DNA of 36,051 nt from a virus: the IMG/VR virus record IMGVR_UViG_3300022204_000012, positions 1-36,051 of that record. One strand, given 5' to 3'. Of the stretch, positions 14,804 through 23,520 are shown in pieces (within the stretch, counting starts at the first letter, position 1; each line of letters begins with the position of its first letter). Position numbers and translations under genes: made by a program. The notes beneath the pieces were generated by a model. That model was not told where the DNA came from and searched no databases. It saw nothing but the letters and a program-made list of their open reading frames with translations.

Positions 14804-16285
14804 ATGGCAGCACAGAACCCGTCAATCTTTGGAGTCGGCGTGATGGGACGCTCTCCTGCTGTGTCGGCGCAGCAACGGGTGAACTGCTATGTGGAAATCG
14901 AAGCCCAGGGTGATCGTAGCCGGTATACGCTCTACGGGTTGCCGGGCCTGGAGGTGTTTGCCTCCATCGGGGACAGCCAAATCCGGGGGCTGTGCAGCAT
15001 GGGGGACTACATGTACGCCGTCTTCCGCGACACCCTCTACCAGGTCAGGAACGACGGGGTGGTCACCAGCAAGGGCACGCTGGCCACGACAGAAGGGCGC
15101 GTGGTGTTTGCGAACAACTCCGATTATCTGATGATCGTGGACGGGACCAGCGGATACACCTACCGGATCAGCACCGACACATTCGCCACCATCACAGACG
15201 GGGATTTCCCGTCGAATCCGATCACGTGCGCATTTTTGCAGGGCTATTTCATTGTCACGGCGCGGGATTCGGAGCAGTTCGACATATCTGACCTGGACGA
15301 CCCCACCACGTGGCTCGCGGATTACGATCTCGCCTACGCCGACCCAGATGAGTTGATCCGCGCGTTCGCCATGCAGGGATTGTTGGTGCTGCTGGGCGGA
15401 GATTCCCTGGAGTACTGGGGATATACTGGCGCGGCGGATTTTCCATACGCCAGGGTGTCCGCGTCGCAGTATGGCTGGGGCCTGGAAGCCAGGTACAGTG
15501 CGGCGATGGTCAACTCCCGGGGCTTTGCGCTGATGCGTCGGCGTGAAGGCGGCCTGGGCGTCTGTCAGTTCGGGGGAGAGCCTCAGTTGGTATCCCCGCC
15601 TGATTTGTGCGCGCTGTTTGACGCGTATGACAAATCCGGGATTGTCTCCACGGCCATCGGCAGCAGTTTCTCAATCGCGGGACATCCATTTTATCAGATT
15701 CATTTCCCGAACATCGGGGCCACATGGATGTATGACACCTCGACCGGCATCTGGTGTCAGCGCAAGTCCTATGGTCTGGAGCACTATCGGGGCGTCGAAT
15801 GCGTGCGCCATCTCGGGAATAACTACTGGACAGATTATGATTCCGGCGTGATCTGGAAGCAAAGCCAGCCCACGGTGCGCAGTGACAACACCATGGATTG
15901 GTCAAGCGTAGTCTGGATCGAAGGGCAGGACGCTGACGGCAACGACCAGCCGGTGGAATTTGTGGTGACCTCCGAGCATATTCACGCCCAGGGAAACCGG
16001 GGTATCACCATCAACTCCCTGGAAATCGGCATGGAGACCGGATTGGGCACCCAGACCGGCCAAGGGTCAAGCCCGAAGGTCATGCTCCAGATGAGCGGAG
16101 ACCGGGGTCACAGTTTCGGGCCGGAGCTGCAGGGCGACATCGGCGCGGCTGGTCATTACGACACAAGAGTGCGGTGGCACAGGTTGGGGCAATGGCGCGA
16201 TGTGGTGGCACGCATTCGCATCACAGACCCAGTGCCTCGGGTGATCACGGATGAAGCCCTGGACATCACCCAGGCGCTACATTAA
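14804..16285 (+). CDS. P22 gp10-like packaged-DNA stabilisation / tail hub protein
   Basis: This 493-residue protein matches the gp10 family by length (472 in P22) and characteristic phrases: SPAVSAQQRVNCYVE, YGLPGLEVF, repeated strand-turn blades (MGDYMYAVFRDTLYQV), FIVTARDSEQFDISDLDD, LLGGDSLEYWGYTGAADFPY and MRRREGGLGV. P22 gp10 is a six-copy hub that stabilises packaged DNA and carries the tailspikes. The ATG at 14804 is 5 nt after the previous stop. It is followed by a collar-domain gene instead of a gp26 needle gene. Confidence 0.9.
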   Translation: MAAQNPSIFGVGVMGRSPAVSAQQRVNCYVEIEAQGDRSRYTLYGLPGLEVFASIGDSQIRGLCSMGDYMYAVFRDTLYQVRNDGVVTSKGTLATTEGRVVFANNSDYLMIVDGTSGYTYRISTDTFATITDGDFPSNPITCAFLQGYFIVTARDSEQFDISDLDDPTTWLADYDLAYADPDELIRAFAMQGLLVLLGGDSLEYWGYTGAADFPYARVSASQYGWGLEARYSAAMVNSRGFALMRRREGGLGVCQFGGEPQLVSPPDLCALFDAYDKSGIVSTAIGSSFSIAGHPFYQIHFPNIGATWMYDTSTGIWCQRKSYGLEHYRGVECVRHLGNNYWTDYDSGVIWKQSQPTVRSDNTMDWSSVVWIEGQDADGNDQPVEFVVTSEHIHAQGNRGITINSLEIGMETGLGTQTGQGSSPKVMLQMSGDRGHSFGPELQGDIGAAGHYDTRVRWHRLGQWRDVVARIRITDPVPRVITDEALDITQALH

Positions 16286-16296
16286 AGGAGGATTTC

Positions 16297-17001
16297 ATGC
16301 CGTCACAACTTGAAATTCCACCCCTCACACAGCCGCTCGTGGATGGGGAAACCGGTTTGATTTCCCGCGCCTGGCTGCCGTGGTTCAGCCAGTTGGAGAA
16401 ACTGGTGCGGGGAAATAATGAAAGATGGACCACAGCCAACCGACCCACAGCAGATTTGTTCATCGGTCGGTATGGATACAACTCGGACAGATATATTGTT
16501 GAGTTTTGGGATGGGACAGGCTGGATATCTCAGCCAGCAGCGGGGGTCGTTGATTACCACGGGAAGGATTCGCCGCAGAAAGGATGGCTGGAATGCGACG
16601 GATCGGCGGTCAGCAGAACGGCTTACGCGGCGTTATTCGCGGAAATTGGTACAGTCCATGGCGCGGGGGATGGTTCAACCACCTTCAACGTTCCAGATTT
16701 ACGCGGGGAATTTATTCGAGGTTGGGATCACGGGCGGGGTGTGGATACCGGACGGGTGTTTGGGTCGACACAACTGGATGCCATGCAAGGGCATAGGCAC
16801 CCACAGTGGAGTAACGGCGCGTGGGCAACAACATTAAACCCAGTAGATGTTTCGAATATGGTGGTTACGGGCAACACCGATGGCACGACAAGTCTATCCA
16901 CTTACGGGGCTACAGTAACAGATGGCAGTTACGGGACACCACGCACAGCAGCGGAAACCAGAGGCCGCAACGTGGCATTACTGCCCATCATCAAGACATA
17001 G
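16297..17001 (+). CDS. Tail-collar domain protein in the tail-needle position
   Basis: This 234-residue protein contains a phage tail-collar domain at about 85-155: GWLECDGSAVSRTAYAALFA, DGSTTFNVPDLRGEFIRGWD. A Ser/Thr/Gly-rich stretch follows, ending TRGRNVALLPIIKT, as in short tail-fibre tips. The N-terminus (PPLTQPLVDGETGLISRAW, LPWFSQLE) may anchor it to the tail hub. The ATG follows AAAGGAGG. In P22 the next gene after 10 encodes the tail needle gp26. Here this protein takes that slot. Confidence 0.85.
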   Translation: MPSQLEIPPLTQPLVDGETGLISRAWLPWFSQLEKLVRGNNERWTTANRPTADLFIGRYGYNSDRYIVEFWDGTGWISQPAAGVVDYHGKDSPQKGWLECDGSAVSRTAYAALFAEIGTVHGAGDGSTTFNVPDLRGEFIRGWDHGRGVDTGRVFGSTQLDAMQGHRHPQWSNGAWATTLNPVDVSNMVVTGNTDGTTSLSTYGATVTDGSYGTPRTAAETRGRNVALLPIIKT

Positions 17002-17016
17002 GACAGGAGCGACACC

Positions 17017-17850
17017 ATGTCACAGATATCAGACGTAACCGATGCTGCCAAAAAAGCATGGAACAAGATCAAAGACTACGTCCAGGACGTTGGAGATTTT
17101 GTCGAGCAGGGCTGGGAAGATGTCAGCGGGAAAACCGGCTCGGAAGCGGCTGACAAGGCGTCACAGCAGCAGATGGAAGCCATCGCCAAGGCGATGGAGG
17201 AACTGGGCGCATCCTATGATGCTGGCCGGGGATACCTGGGCGGCGTCTATGATCAGAACATCGGAAATTTTGACCCGTTCATTGGCATGGGCCTCAATGC
17301 CTACGGCGGGTTTAACCAGTCCATGGGCGGCATGGGCGATGTGATGGCCCGACTACAGGCGGGGCCGGGAAACTTCCAGGAGTCCGAAGGCTACCAGTTC
17401 CGCAAGGAGCAGGGCCTGAAAGCCCTGGAGCGCCGCGCTGGGTCGACACGCAGTCCGTACGGCAGCGCCGCCGGTCGCTCCATGATGGGCTACGCCTCAG
17501 ACCTGGCGTCCCAGGAATACGATAATTTTTACAATCGGTGGCTGGGCACCCAGGGCATGCAACTGGGCGGGTATGGCAGTATGGCCGGAATGTACGGCGG
17601 CGTGATGGGTATGGGCGCACAATCCGCAGCCGGAAAGGCCGGATTCGCGTCGAACATCGGCAACGCAATGGCCGGGATGTATGGGGCAGAAGGCAACACA
17701 ATGGCAGACCTGTGGGGCGATTACGGGAATGCGCAGGCCTCCGGCACGATTGGATCATCCAACGCACAGCAGCAAGGGACGCAGAACATCCTGGAATGGA
17801 TGGCGTACGCGGATGCTGCCGAACGGTCTAACCAGCAATACAAGACATGA
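17017..17850 (+). CDS. DNA ejection protein, gp7-like
   Basis: This 277-residue protein has a helical N-terminus (VTDAAKKAWNKIKDYVQDVGDFVEQGWEDV) and the signature found in short-tailed phage internal proteins: a phrase of the SEGYQFRKEQGLKALER type, then ASQEYDNFYNRWLG. The region after residue 180 is very rich in Gly, Met and Ala (GSMAGMYGGVMGMGAQSAAG), suited to membrane insertion. Together with the next two genes it matches the P22 trio gp7, gp20 and gp16, which leave the head and form a conduit across the cell envelope. Confidence 0.8.
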   Translation: MSQISDVTDAAKKAWNKIKDYVQDVGDFVEQGWEDVSGKTGSEAADKASQQQMEAIAKAMEELGASYDAGRGYLGGVYDQNIGNFDPFIGMGLNAYGGFNQSMGGMGDVMARLQAGPGNFQESEGYQFRKEQGLKALERRAGSTRSPYGSAAGRSMMGYASDLASQEYDNFYNRWLGTQGMQLGGYGSMAGMYGGVMGMGAQSAAGKAGFASNIGNAMAGMYGAEGNTMADLWGDYGNAQASGTIGSSNAQQQGTQNILEWMAYADAAERSNQQYKT

Positions 17851-17859
17851 GGAAACCAG

Positions 17860-19077
17860 ATGGCCATCAACCCACTTATTCCACTGCAGGGCAAGGGCGT
17901 TGATCTTGGCGCAGTCATTCAGCGCAGCCTGCAAACCGCCGCCATGCTGGCGCACTTGAGATCCACCGCACAACAGCGGCAGAAGGTGGACATGCAGAAC
18001 CGCGCCCAGGCGATGAAGGGCGCGCATTCCATCACGCGAGACATCAACGCGCTGTATGACCAGACAGCTAGTGCAGAAATTGCACCAGGTGCTCCGGGGC
18101 AAGAGGGGATGGGCGCGTACTCGAACCCGCAGGCAAGGGCCACGGCTGAGGCAAACCGCGCCTACCAGGAGCGCCTGCCGCAGTTGATGGCCCTGCTCGG
18201 TGTGGATGCGGACGGGCTGGAAAAACTCGGAATCCCCACGGTCTACGATCGCGAGCGCATGAAGGGGCTGGAGCAGATGTTCGGTCAGCAGGTGATGACC
18301 GCACAGCAGGCCGGAATCGGCGGCAGCGGGCATGTGATGCAAACCCCGGAGGGCAAGCTGGAAAAGGCACCCGACTACATGGCGCCGGGGGAAGAAGCGG
18401 ACAAAAAACAGAACCAGGCCAACACGCTGCGCGATGATTACCGCAAAGATACTGAGAATTTCTCGGCGGTGTCGGAAAGCTACAATGGCATTGTGAACGC
18501 CTTGCAGCTCAATACTGGGCCCGGCGACCTCGCTGCGATTATCGGCTTTGCCAAGATGCTGGATCCGAACTCGGTGGTGAGAGAGTCGGAGATCGGAATG
18601 GTCGTGGACGCCCCAGGGATATCGGAGTCGATGAAGAACAAAATCAACTCATGGTTGGGCGGGGGGAAATTAACGGATGAATCCAGGATGCAATTCCTGG
18701 AAGCGGCAAAATCCGAATACAACTCCAGGATGAGCGGATACGAGCGCGTGCTGGGGAAATATGAGGAAAGAGCTTCCCGCGCAAACCTGAACCCGGATGA
18801 CGTGGTAATGGACTACACGGCAGCAAGCGCCGGAGTGGTTGACAAGATGCTGGCGGAGCTAAAATCCGGTTCCGGAAAAGGGATGACCGCAACACCCGGC
18901 AATGGCAAGGGGGTGATCCCCAAGAATCTACAAAGCATCCCTGACCTACGCTGGAACGCGGCGCGGCGGCAATACCGAGACCCGGCGACCGGCAAGACAT
19001 ACGATGACCAGGGCAACGAATTGCGGGCCGGAGGCCCTGGTTCCATGCCGCAAATGGGCATAATTGGAGCGAGGTAG
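17860..19077 (+). CDS. DNA ejection protein, gp20-like
   Basis: This 405-residue, mostly helical protein is rich in Gln, Ala and Met. It begins MAINPLIPLQGKGVDLGAVIQRSL and carries extended helical stretches, such as HLRSTAQQRQKVDMQNRAQAM. It holds no cysteine and no enzymatic motif. It is second in the ejection trio between the gp7-like and gp16-like genes. The ATG follows GAGGAAACC. The identity rests on order and composition. Confidence 0.75.
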   Translation: MAINPLIPLQGKGVDLGAVIQRSLQTAAMLAHLRSTAQQRQKVDMQNRAQAMKGAHSITRDINALYDQTASAEIAPGAPGQEGMGAYSNPQARATAEANRAYQERLPQLMALLGVDADGLEKLGIPTVYDRERMKGLEQMFGQQVMTAQQAGIGGSGHVMQTPEGKLEKAPDYMAPGEEADKKQNQANTLRDDYRKDTENFSAVSESYNGIVNALQLNTGPGDLAAIIGFAKMLDPNSVVRESEIGMVVDAPGISESMKNKINSWLGGGKLTDESRMQFLEAAKSEYNSRMSGYERVLGKYEERASRANLNPDDVVMDYTAASAGVVDKMLAELKSGSGKGMTATPGNGKGVIPKNLQSIPDLRWNAARRQYRDPATGKTYDDQGNELRAGGPGSMPQMGIIGAR

Positions 19078-19078
19078 C

Positions 19079-21277
19079 ATGGCAGAGTTGGATGAATGGG
19101 TGCCGGTGATGCGGCCAACAGACACGCAGGACGGCACGGAAACACGCACTGAGGAAGCTGTGGACGAGTGGGTCCCCGCGCGTCTCCCATTTTCCGATGC
19201 GCCGACCAACAAAAAAGGCGCGCCACCGGCATGGCGGGTCATGGTGTCGCTGGCCGAATCCCCGGAGGATCAGGTCACCACCTTGCGCAACCTGCAAAAA
19301 CAGGCCGGGGTGCCGGAAGATGCGGAGTGGGTTACGTTTGGCGGGCGCAAGGGAGGAGAAAGACTGGTAGGCGGAATACCCCGGCAGGAAGACCCGATTG
19401 AGGGCAAGACGATGTTAATCTACACGGACCCGGATACCGGCCAACGCCAAGCGTTTGACCCGAAGGGATTCAGTCACGAGGACATTCTGGGCGACCTGGC
19501 GGATGCCGGAGTGAGTTTTGCGCGGGTCGTTAGCGCCGGGCTGGGCGCATTGCTTGGCGGCGCGGCGGGCAGCGCGACCGGAGTTGGCACCGTGCCGGGC
19601 GCATATGGCGGCATGATTGCAGGAAGCCAGGCGGTCAAGTACGCCGCCGAACCGATCGCGGAAGCCATGATGGACGTGGATGTGCCGGATACCAGGGGCA
19701 CGGGGGAAAAGTTGCTGGAGGGCGGCATGGACGTTGGAATGGAGGCTGCATTTCCCGTGGCCGGTGGATTGATGGCCAAAACAGGCACACAGGTTGCCCG
19801 CGCGCCATTTCGGCAGGCCATGTGGAAGCCCAAGGGGATGGGGAAAAAAGAAGTGCTGCGGGATATCGAAGAAATGGCGGTGGAGCAGGGAGTGGACCCG
19901 AATCGCGCCATCCGCGGTGCCGCGCCGCTGGTCACAGAATCCACCACAGTGCGCGGGTTCTTTGAGGGGCTGAAGAAGTACCCCAAAGCCGCTGAAACCG
20001 TCCAGGCCAGAGTCAATGAAACCCTGCAAGTGGTGCGGAACGCGTTTGCGCAGACCCATATCAAGCTGGGTGGCGCGGTGGAAAAATCCACCGCCGGGGA
20101 TGCGGTCCAACACGGGCTGCAAAAATTCGCCGCGAGAAAGGAAATTGCGCAGGAAAACCTGGAGGCGCAGGTGGAGGGGATCATCGGGAAAGACACCCCT
20201 ATTCCGGCGACCAGGACCATGGAATTGATCCAGCAGAGAATGGCCAAGGTGCAGGGAATGGAATCCAGCGCCAAAATTCCGAAAGAATTTCAGGAAGTCA
20301 TGGAAGACATCCAGAAATCAAACGGCGCACCCAGGTTTGAGGCGTTCCGGGAATCACGGCGACAAAAGGCCAGCGGCGTGAGTTTCGGTGAAACGACCCC
20401 AGGCCATGCCAAGGCGGATGAACTGAAGGCGTTGTATGGGGCCATGAGCGAGGACATGGCAGCGGCAGCCGCTTCCAAAGGCAAGGCGGCGGCAGGGCTG
20501 TGGAAAGATGCCATGAAAAACTGGTCAGAGCGGCAGGACGTGCTGACCCAGCTCCGCGACGTGGTCAACGCGCCGGAGACCCATACGGCATTCACGCGGG
20601 CCATGAGCGGATCCAAGGATGGCGCGGGCAAGCTGGCCCGGCTCAAGGGGACGTTGAACAGCGACGACTGGGACACCGTGGTCAGTGTCAAACTATGGGA
20701 TATGGCCACGGCACACACCACAGCCGGGGCGCGCGGGGAAACGGCTCGGGTATTCTCTCCATCCCTATTCATCCGCAATTGGCGCCAGATGCCACCCAGC
20801 ACCAAAAATGTTCTGTTCGGTGACAAGGGGCAGGTGCGGAAGGAGTTGGATCGGCTGGTGCGCGTATCGGCTGCGGAAGAAAAATCGCAGGGCGCGGTCA
20901 ACGTCTCGGGCACGGCCTCGGCCAACGTGTTCATGGATGCCATCGCGCAAGGTGGCGTGGGCAAACTCACGGGCCACAATCTGGCGGAGAAGTCGGGTTG
21001 GATGCGCGCCACCATGGCCGGTGCCAGCGGCGCGGCGGGCATGTCGCCCCGTGCTCAGGCCCGGATGATGACCAATGCGGATTTTGTGCGCTGGCTGGCA
21101 GACGGAACCAAAAAATTATCTGCCGACCCCGCGCGAATTGGGGTGATTACAGCGGATCATCTGGGAAAGCTGTCAGGACTGGCGGTTGCAAAGCCGGAAC
21201 TCGCCCCGGACATCGAGGGGTATTTAACGCAGTGGAAGGACGCAATGAACCCGGCGGAAGAATCCGCCACCGAATAG
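19079..21277 (+). CDS. DNA ejection protein, gp16-like
   Basis: The ATG at 19079 is chosen, 1 nt after the previous stop, with GGAGCGAGG upstream. A TTG at 19064 is an unlikely alternative. This 732-residue protein has duplicated DEWVP motifs near its N-terminus (residues 4-8 and about 32-36), a beta-rich domain, and a Gly/Ala-rich membrane-active segment at about 150-190 (LGALLGGAAGSATGVGTVPG). A long helical region and a Ser/Ala-rich C-terminal domain follow. Large size, position and the amphipathic Gly/Ala segment match the third P22 ejection protein, needed to move DNA across the cytoplasmic membrane. Confidence 0.8.
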   Translation: MAELDEWVPVMRPTDTQDGTETRTEEAVDEWVPARLPFSDAPTNKKGAPPAWRVMVSLAESPEDQVTTLRNLQKQAGVPEDAEWVTFGGRKGGERLVGGIPRQEDPIEGKTMLIYTDPDTGQRQAFDPKGFSHEDILGDLADAGVSFARVVSAGLGALLGGAAGSATGVGTVPGAYGGMIAGSQAVKYAAEPIAEAMMDVDVPDTRGTGEKLLEGGMDVGMEAAFPVAGGLMAKTGTQVARAPFRQAMWKPKGMGKKEVLRDIEEMAVEQGVDPNRAIRGAAPLVTESTTVRGFFEGLKKYPKAAETVQARVNETLQVVRNAFAQTHIKLGGAVEKSTAGDAVQHGLQKFAARKEIAQENLEAQVEGIIGKDTPIPATRTMELIQQRMAKVQGMESSAKIPKEFQEVMEDIQKSNGAPRFEAFRESRRQKASGVSFGETTPGHAKADELKALYGAMSEDMAAAAASKGKAAAGLWKDAMKNWSERQDVLTQLRDVVNAPETHTAFTRAMSGSKDGAGKLARLKGTLNSDDWDTVVSVKLWDMATAHTTAGARGETARVFSPSLFIRNWRQMPPSTKNVLFGDKGQVRKELDRLVRVSAAEEKSQGAVNVSGTASANVFMDAIAQGGVGKLTGHNLAEKSGWMRATMAGASGAAGMSPRAQARMMTNADFVRWLADGTKKLSADPARIGVITADHLGKLSGLAVAKPELAPDIEGYLTQWKDAMNPAEESATE

Positions 21278-21290
21278 GAAAGGAAACACC

Positions 21291-21494
21291 ATGAAAGGAA
21301 ACAAGGGGCATCGCCCAGGGAACGACATTCAGACCCACACCCAGGAAGGCATTGCGGACAAAACCGCGACCAAGGCCAAGGCGCCAGCGAACAAGCATGT
21401 GCAGGGATCCACAGCGTCCAGTGTGGGCCGCTTTGGTGGGCTGAACTGTCACGACGGCGAAGGTGTGGCCGACAAAAGTACCCGCCGCAAGTAG
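21291..21494 (+). CDS. Small basic hypothetical protein, 67 aa
   Basis: The ATG follows AGGAAAGGAAACACC, 13 nt after the ejection gene. The product is hydrophilic, rich in Lys, Gly, Thr and His, and likely disordered. A phrase recurs loosely: EGIADKTATK near residue 20 and EGVADKSTRRK at the end. A single Cys lies near 53. It sits before the tailspike gene. No family or function is recognised. Confidence 0.6.
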   Translation: MKGNKGHRPGNDIQTHTQEGIADKTATKAKAPANKHVQGSTASSVGRFGGLNCHDGEGVADKSTRRK

Positions 21495-21514
21495 GCGCTA
21501 ACCGGGGCTGAGAA

Positions 21515-22546
21515 ATGACAACCAAATATCAAAGCCCAATCGGGCACGGCGAGCAGTTTACCGACGACAATGGTGATCCGCTGGCATCGGGGACTATCAA
21601 TACCTATGTCGCCGGGACGACCACCAACAAGGCCACCTACAAGGACAATGCCGGGGCTGCAACACACGCAAACCCGATTGTCCTTGGCGCCAATGGCCGC
21701 GTGCCCGGTGATGCCCTGTGGTTGGACAATGACCAGGACTACAAGTTTGTCCTGAAGGATTCGGGCGGGACGACGATCTACACCATCGACAACATTGCGG
21801 CGATTGTGCCTGCAGGCGCGACGGTTACAGAGTGGGTGTCGGGGCCGGCGCCCACCTACATCGGCGCTACCTCTTTCTCCGTCAGTGGGGATTACACCAG
21901 CATCCTACATCTTTGGCGGCGGCTCAAACTCACCGACATTACCACGCACTATGCCTCAATCACGGCCGCCGACTACAGTGCCGGTACGGGGCTGACAACG
22001 ATCACCGTGGTTGTCGATGGCGGCACAGCCTTGACCGCCAACTTGACGGCTATAGCCTACAGCCTGAACAGCGCGGATAACCCATCCGTCCCGGCGGGCG
22101 AGAAGGCATTGACCGTTGTCACGGCGGCGGTCAGCCAGGCAGGTACCACAGGGGTGTTGCAATCCTACACGTTACCAGCCAATACACTGAGCGCGAACGG
22201 CCAAGTGTTGCGCGTGCGGCATTACGGGACGCGGAGCGGGGCGGGGGGGAACATGACAATCCAGTCAAGGTTCGGGACGACACCAACGGCTCGGGGAAAT
22301 GCTCTAACGATTTCCTCGGGGAATGATTCATGGCTTTTTGATGTGTATCTGGTGCGCGTGAGTTCTACGGCTGTAAACATGGTCTCTATTTACCACGTAT
22401 ATCCTACCGGCATTAATTATATATTTGTGGCTGCTACAACGGACATAGATTTGACGGCAGATCAAATCATAGACACAAACGTGTCGGTCATCAACGGCGC
22501 GGATACCGGTACCCAGGAAGGTATGATCATCGAGCTTCTCAACTAG
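21515..22546 (+). CDS. Tailspike/tail-fibre receptor-binding protein
   Basis: This 343-residue protein has an N-terminal head-binding domain of the P22 tailspike style at about 1-100: DDNGDPLASGTINTYVAGTTTNKATYKDN, NPIVLGANGRVP, YKFVLKDSGGTTIYTIDNI. The rest is a Thr/Ser-rich, strand-rich region without recognisable hydrolase motif, so it is more fibre-like than the depolymerase spike of P22. The last 60 codons (from about 22320) are clearly more AT-rich, suggesting an exchanged tip. It should fix host specificity. The gene closes the virion module. Confidence 0.85.
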   Translation: MTTKYQSPIGHGEQFTDDNGDPLASGTINTYVAGTTTNKATYKDNAGAATHANPIVLGANGRVPGDALWLDNDQDYKFVLKDSGGTTIYTIDNIAAIVPAGATVTEWVSGPAPTYIGATSFSVSGDYTSILHLWRRLKLTDITTHYASITAADYSAGTGLTTITVVVDGGTALTANLTAIAYSLNSADNPSVPAGEKALTVVTAAVSQAGTTGVLQSYTLPANTLSANGQVLRVRHYGTRSGAGGNMTIQSRFGTTPTARGNALTISSGNDSWLFDVYLVRVSSTAVNMVSIYHVYPTGINYIFVAATTDIDLTADQIIDTNVSVINGADTGTQEGMIIELLN

Positions 22547-22554
22547 GCCACGCC

Positions 22555-22770
22555 ATGAGCGGACCACATAACATCGAGCGCACCCTGGGAGAAATCCTGG
22601 GGGAAGTGCGGACCATGCGGGAGGAACTCCGCCGTGCTTACGAGCGCATGAACGATCACGACCGGAGGCTGAACAGTGTGGAAACGCATCAAAAGGCTCT
22701 TTGGCTGGCTTTTGGCGGCGCTTTCATTGCCGTCATTATCACCAAGGCCAGGGCGCTCTTTGGGGGTTGA
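22555..22770 (+). CDS. XhlA-like coiled-coil membrane protein, 71 aa
   Basis: The product has an N-terminal coiled coil (EILGEVRTMREELRRAYERMNDHDRRL, about 12-38) and one C-terminal membrane helix (LWLAFGGAFIAVIITKA, about 50-66), the layout of hemolysin XhlA and similar lysis-cassette proteins. It starts the lysis region 8 nt after the tailspike. It may assist the holin or anchor lysis factors. The 3' 95 nt also carry the probable signal-anchor start of the lysozyme in another frame. Confidence 0.7.
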   Translation: MSGPHNIERTLGEILGEVRTMREELRRAYERMNDHDRRLNSVETHQKALWLAFGGAFIAVIITKARALFGG

Positions 22771-23209
22771 GATGGAAGCCTACGACATCACGTTTTTACG
22801 CCAGACCTTGATCCGGCATGAGGGCAGCGTGAGACTGCCTAACGGCAATCACAAGCTATACAAATGCTCCGAGGGCATCCAGACCCTGGGGTATGGGCGG
22901 AACGTCCAAGAGAACGGCATCACAGACGCCACAGCGCTGCAAATGCTGGATGAGGACATAGCCCACTCTGAACGCGATCTGGACCACCTGTTTCCAGTGT
23001 GGAGGGAATTAACCCCACTCCGCCAGATGGTGCTGCTCAATATGGTCTTCAACATGGGCCGTAAGAGGCTGGCAGGCTTTAAGAAAATGTGGGCCGCCGT
23101 CCAGGCTGGCAATTACAAAAAGGCGGCGGCTGAGATGTTGGACAGCAAATGGGCAGCTCAGGTGGGCCCACGTGCGGCAGAGCTGGCCGAATGGATGGAG
23201 AAAGGCTGA
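22676..23209 (+). CDS. T4/P1-type lysozyme (GH24) with E-C-T active site and probable signal-anchor N-terminus
   Basis: The enzyme cuts the glycan chain between N-acetylmuramic acid and N-acetylglucosamine. The GH24 motif is visible: HEG with catalytic E49, YKC with C64, and GIQTLGYGRN with T70. The T4 Asp20 position is Cys, as in the phage P1 lysozyme triad Glu-Cys-Thr. Six extra residues (about 54-59) lie between Glu and Cys. I take the GTG at 22676 as start. It has GGAGG 7 nt upstream and adds MWKRIKR followed by LFGWLLAALSLPSLS, a basic then hydrophobic export segment. The alternative ATG at 22772, with only GGGG upstream, would give a cytosolic 145-residue enzyme needing a holin. The first 95 nt overlap the previous gene. 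Confidence 0.8.
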   Translation: MWKRIKRLFGWLLAALSLPSLSPRPGRSLGVEMEAYDITFLRQTLIRHEGSVRLPNGNHKLYKCSEGIQTLGYGRNVQENGITDATALQMLDEDIAHSERDLDHLFPVWRELTPLRQMVLLNMVFNMGRKRLAGFKKMWAAVQAGNYKKAAAEMLDSKWAAQVGPRAAELAEWMEKG

Positions 23210-23493
23210 TGCAAGAGTTGACCGGCGGAATGGTCGGGGCGTTGGCGGGTGCGGTGGGTGTGCCATTGGCCGTATCCATCGTCGTGCTGATCATCATGGC
23301 CCGCACCGCCAACAATGAATCAGGCCGTGCCACATGGCCGCAGATCGTGGTGGTCTGCACGGGCGCGGCTGTGATCGCCATGGTGCTGACTTCGATGGTG
23401 CTTTCCATGTTTCAGGATGCGCCGGGGGCTGCACCCCAGCGGGAGGGCAAAGCCAAGAGCCGGGATCGTCCCGGCTGGCATGTGGATTATTGA
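23209..23493 (+). CDS. Small membrane protein with two helices, possible holin, 94 aa
   Basis: The ATG at 23209 shares a base with the lysozyme stop (TGATG). Two hydrophobic helices are visible at about 8-31 (MVGALAGAVGVPLAVSIVVLIIMA) and 47-69 (VVVCTGAAVIAMVLTSMVLSMF), then a charged C-terminal tail. The size, two helices and charged tail suit a class II holin or pinholin, which would fit an exported lysozyme. The other candidate is the protein at 23878. Confidence 0.65.
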   Translation: MQELTGGMVGALAGAVGVPLAVSIVVLIIMARTANNESGRATWPQIVVVCTGAAVIAMVLTSMVLSMFQDAPGAAPQREGKAKSRDRPGWHVDY

Positions 23494-23520
23494 TCCCATG
23501 ATCCCAGGGAAGGGGAAGCC

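Noticed and set aside
19064-19078. TTG start for the gp16-like protein
   Set aside because: It overlaps the previous stop and puts the ribosome-site bases inside the coding region; ATG 19079 is better placed.
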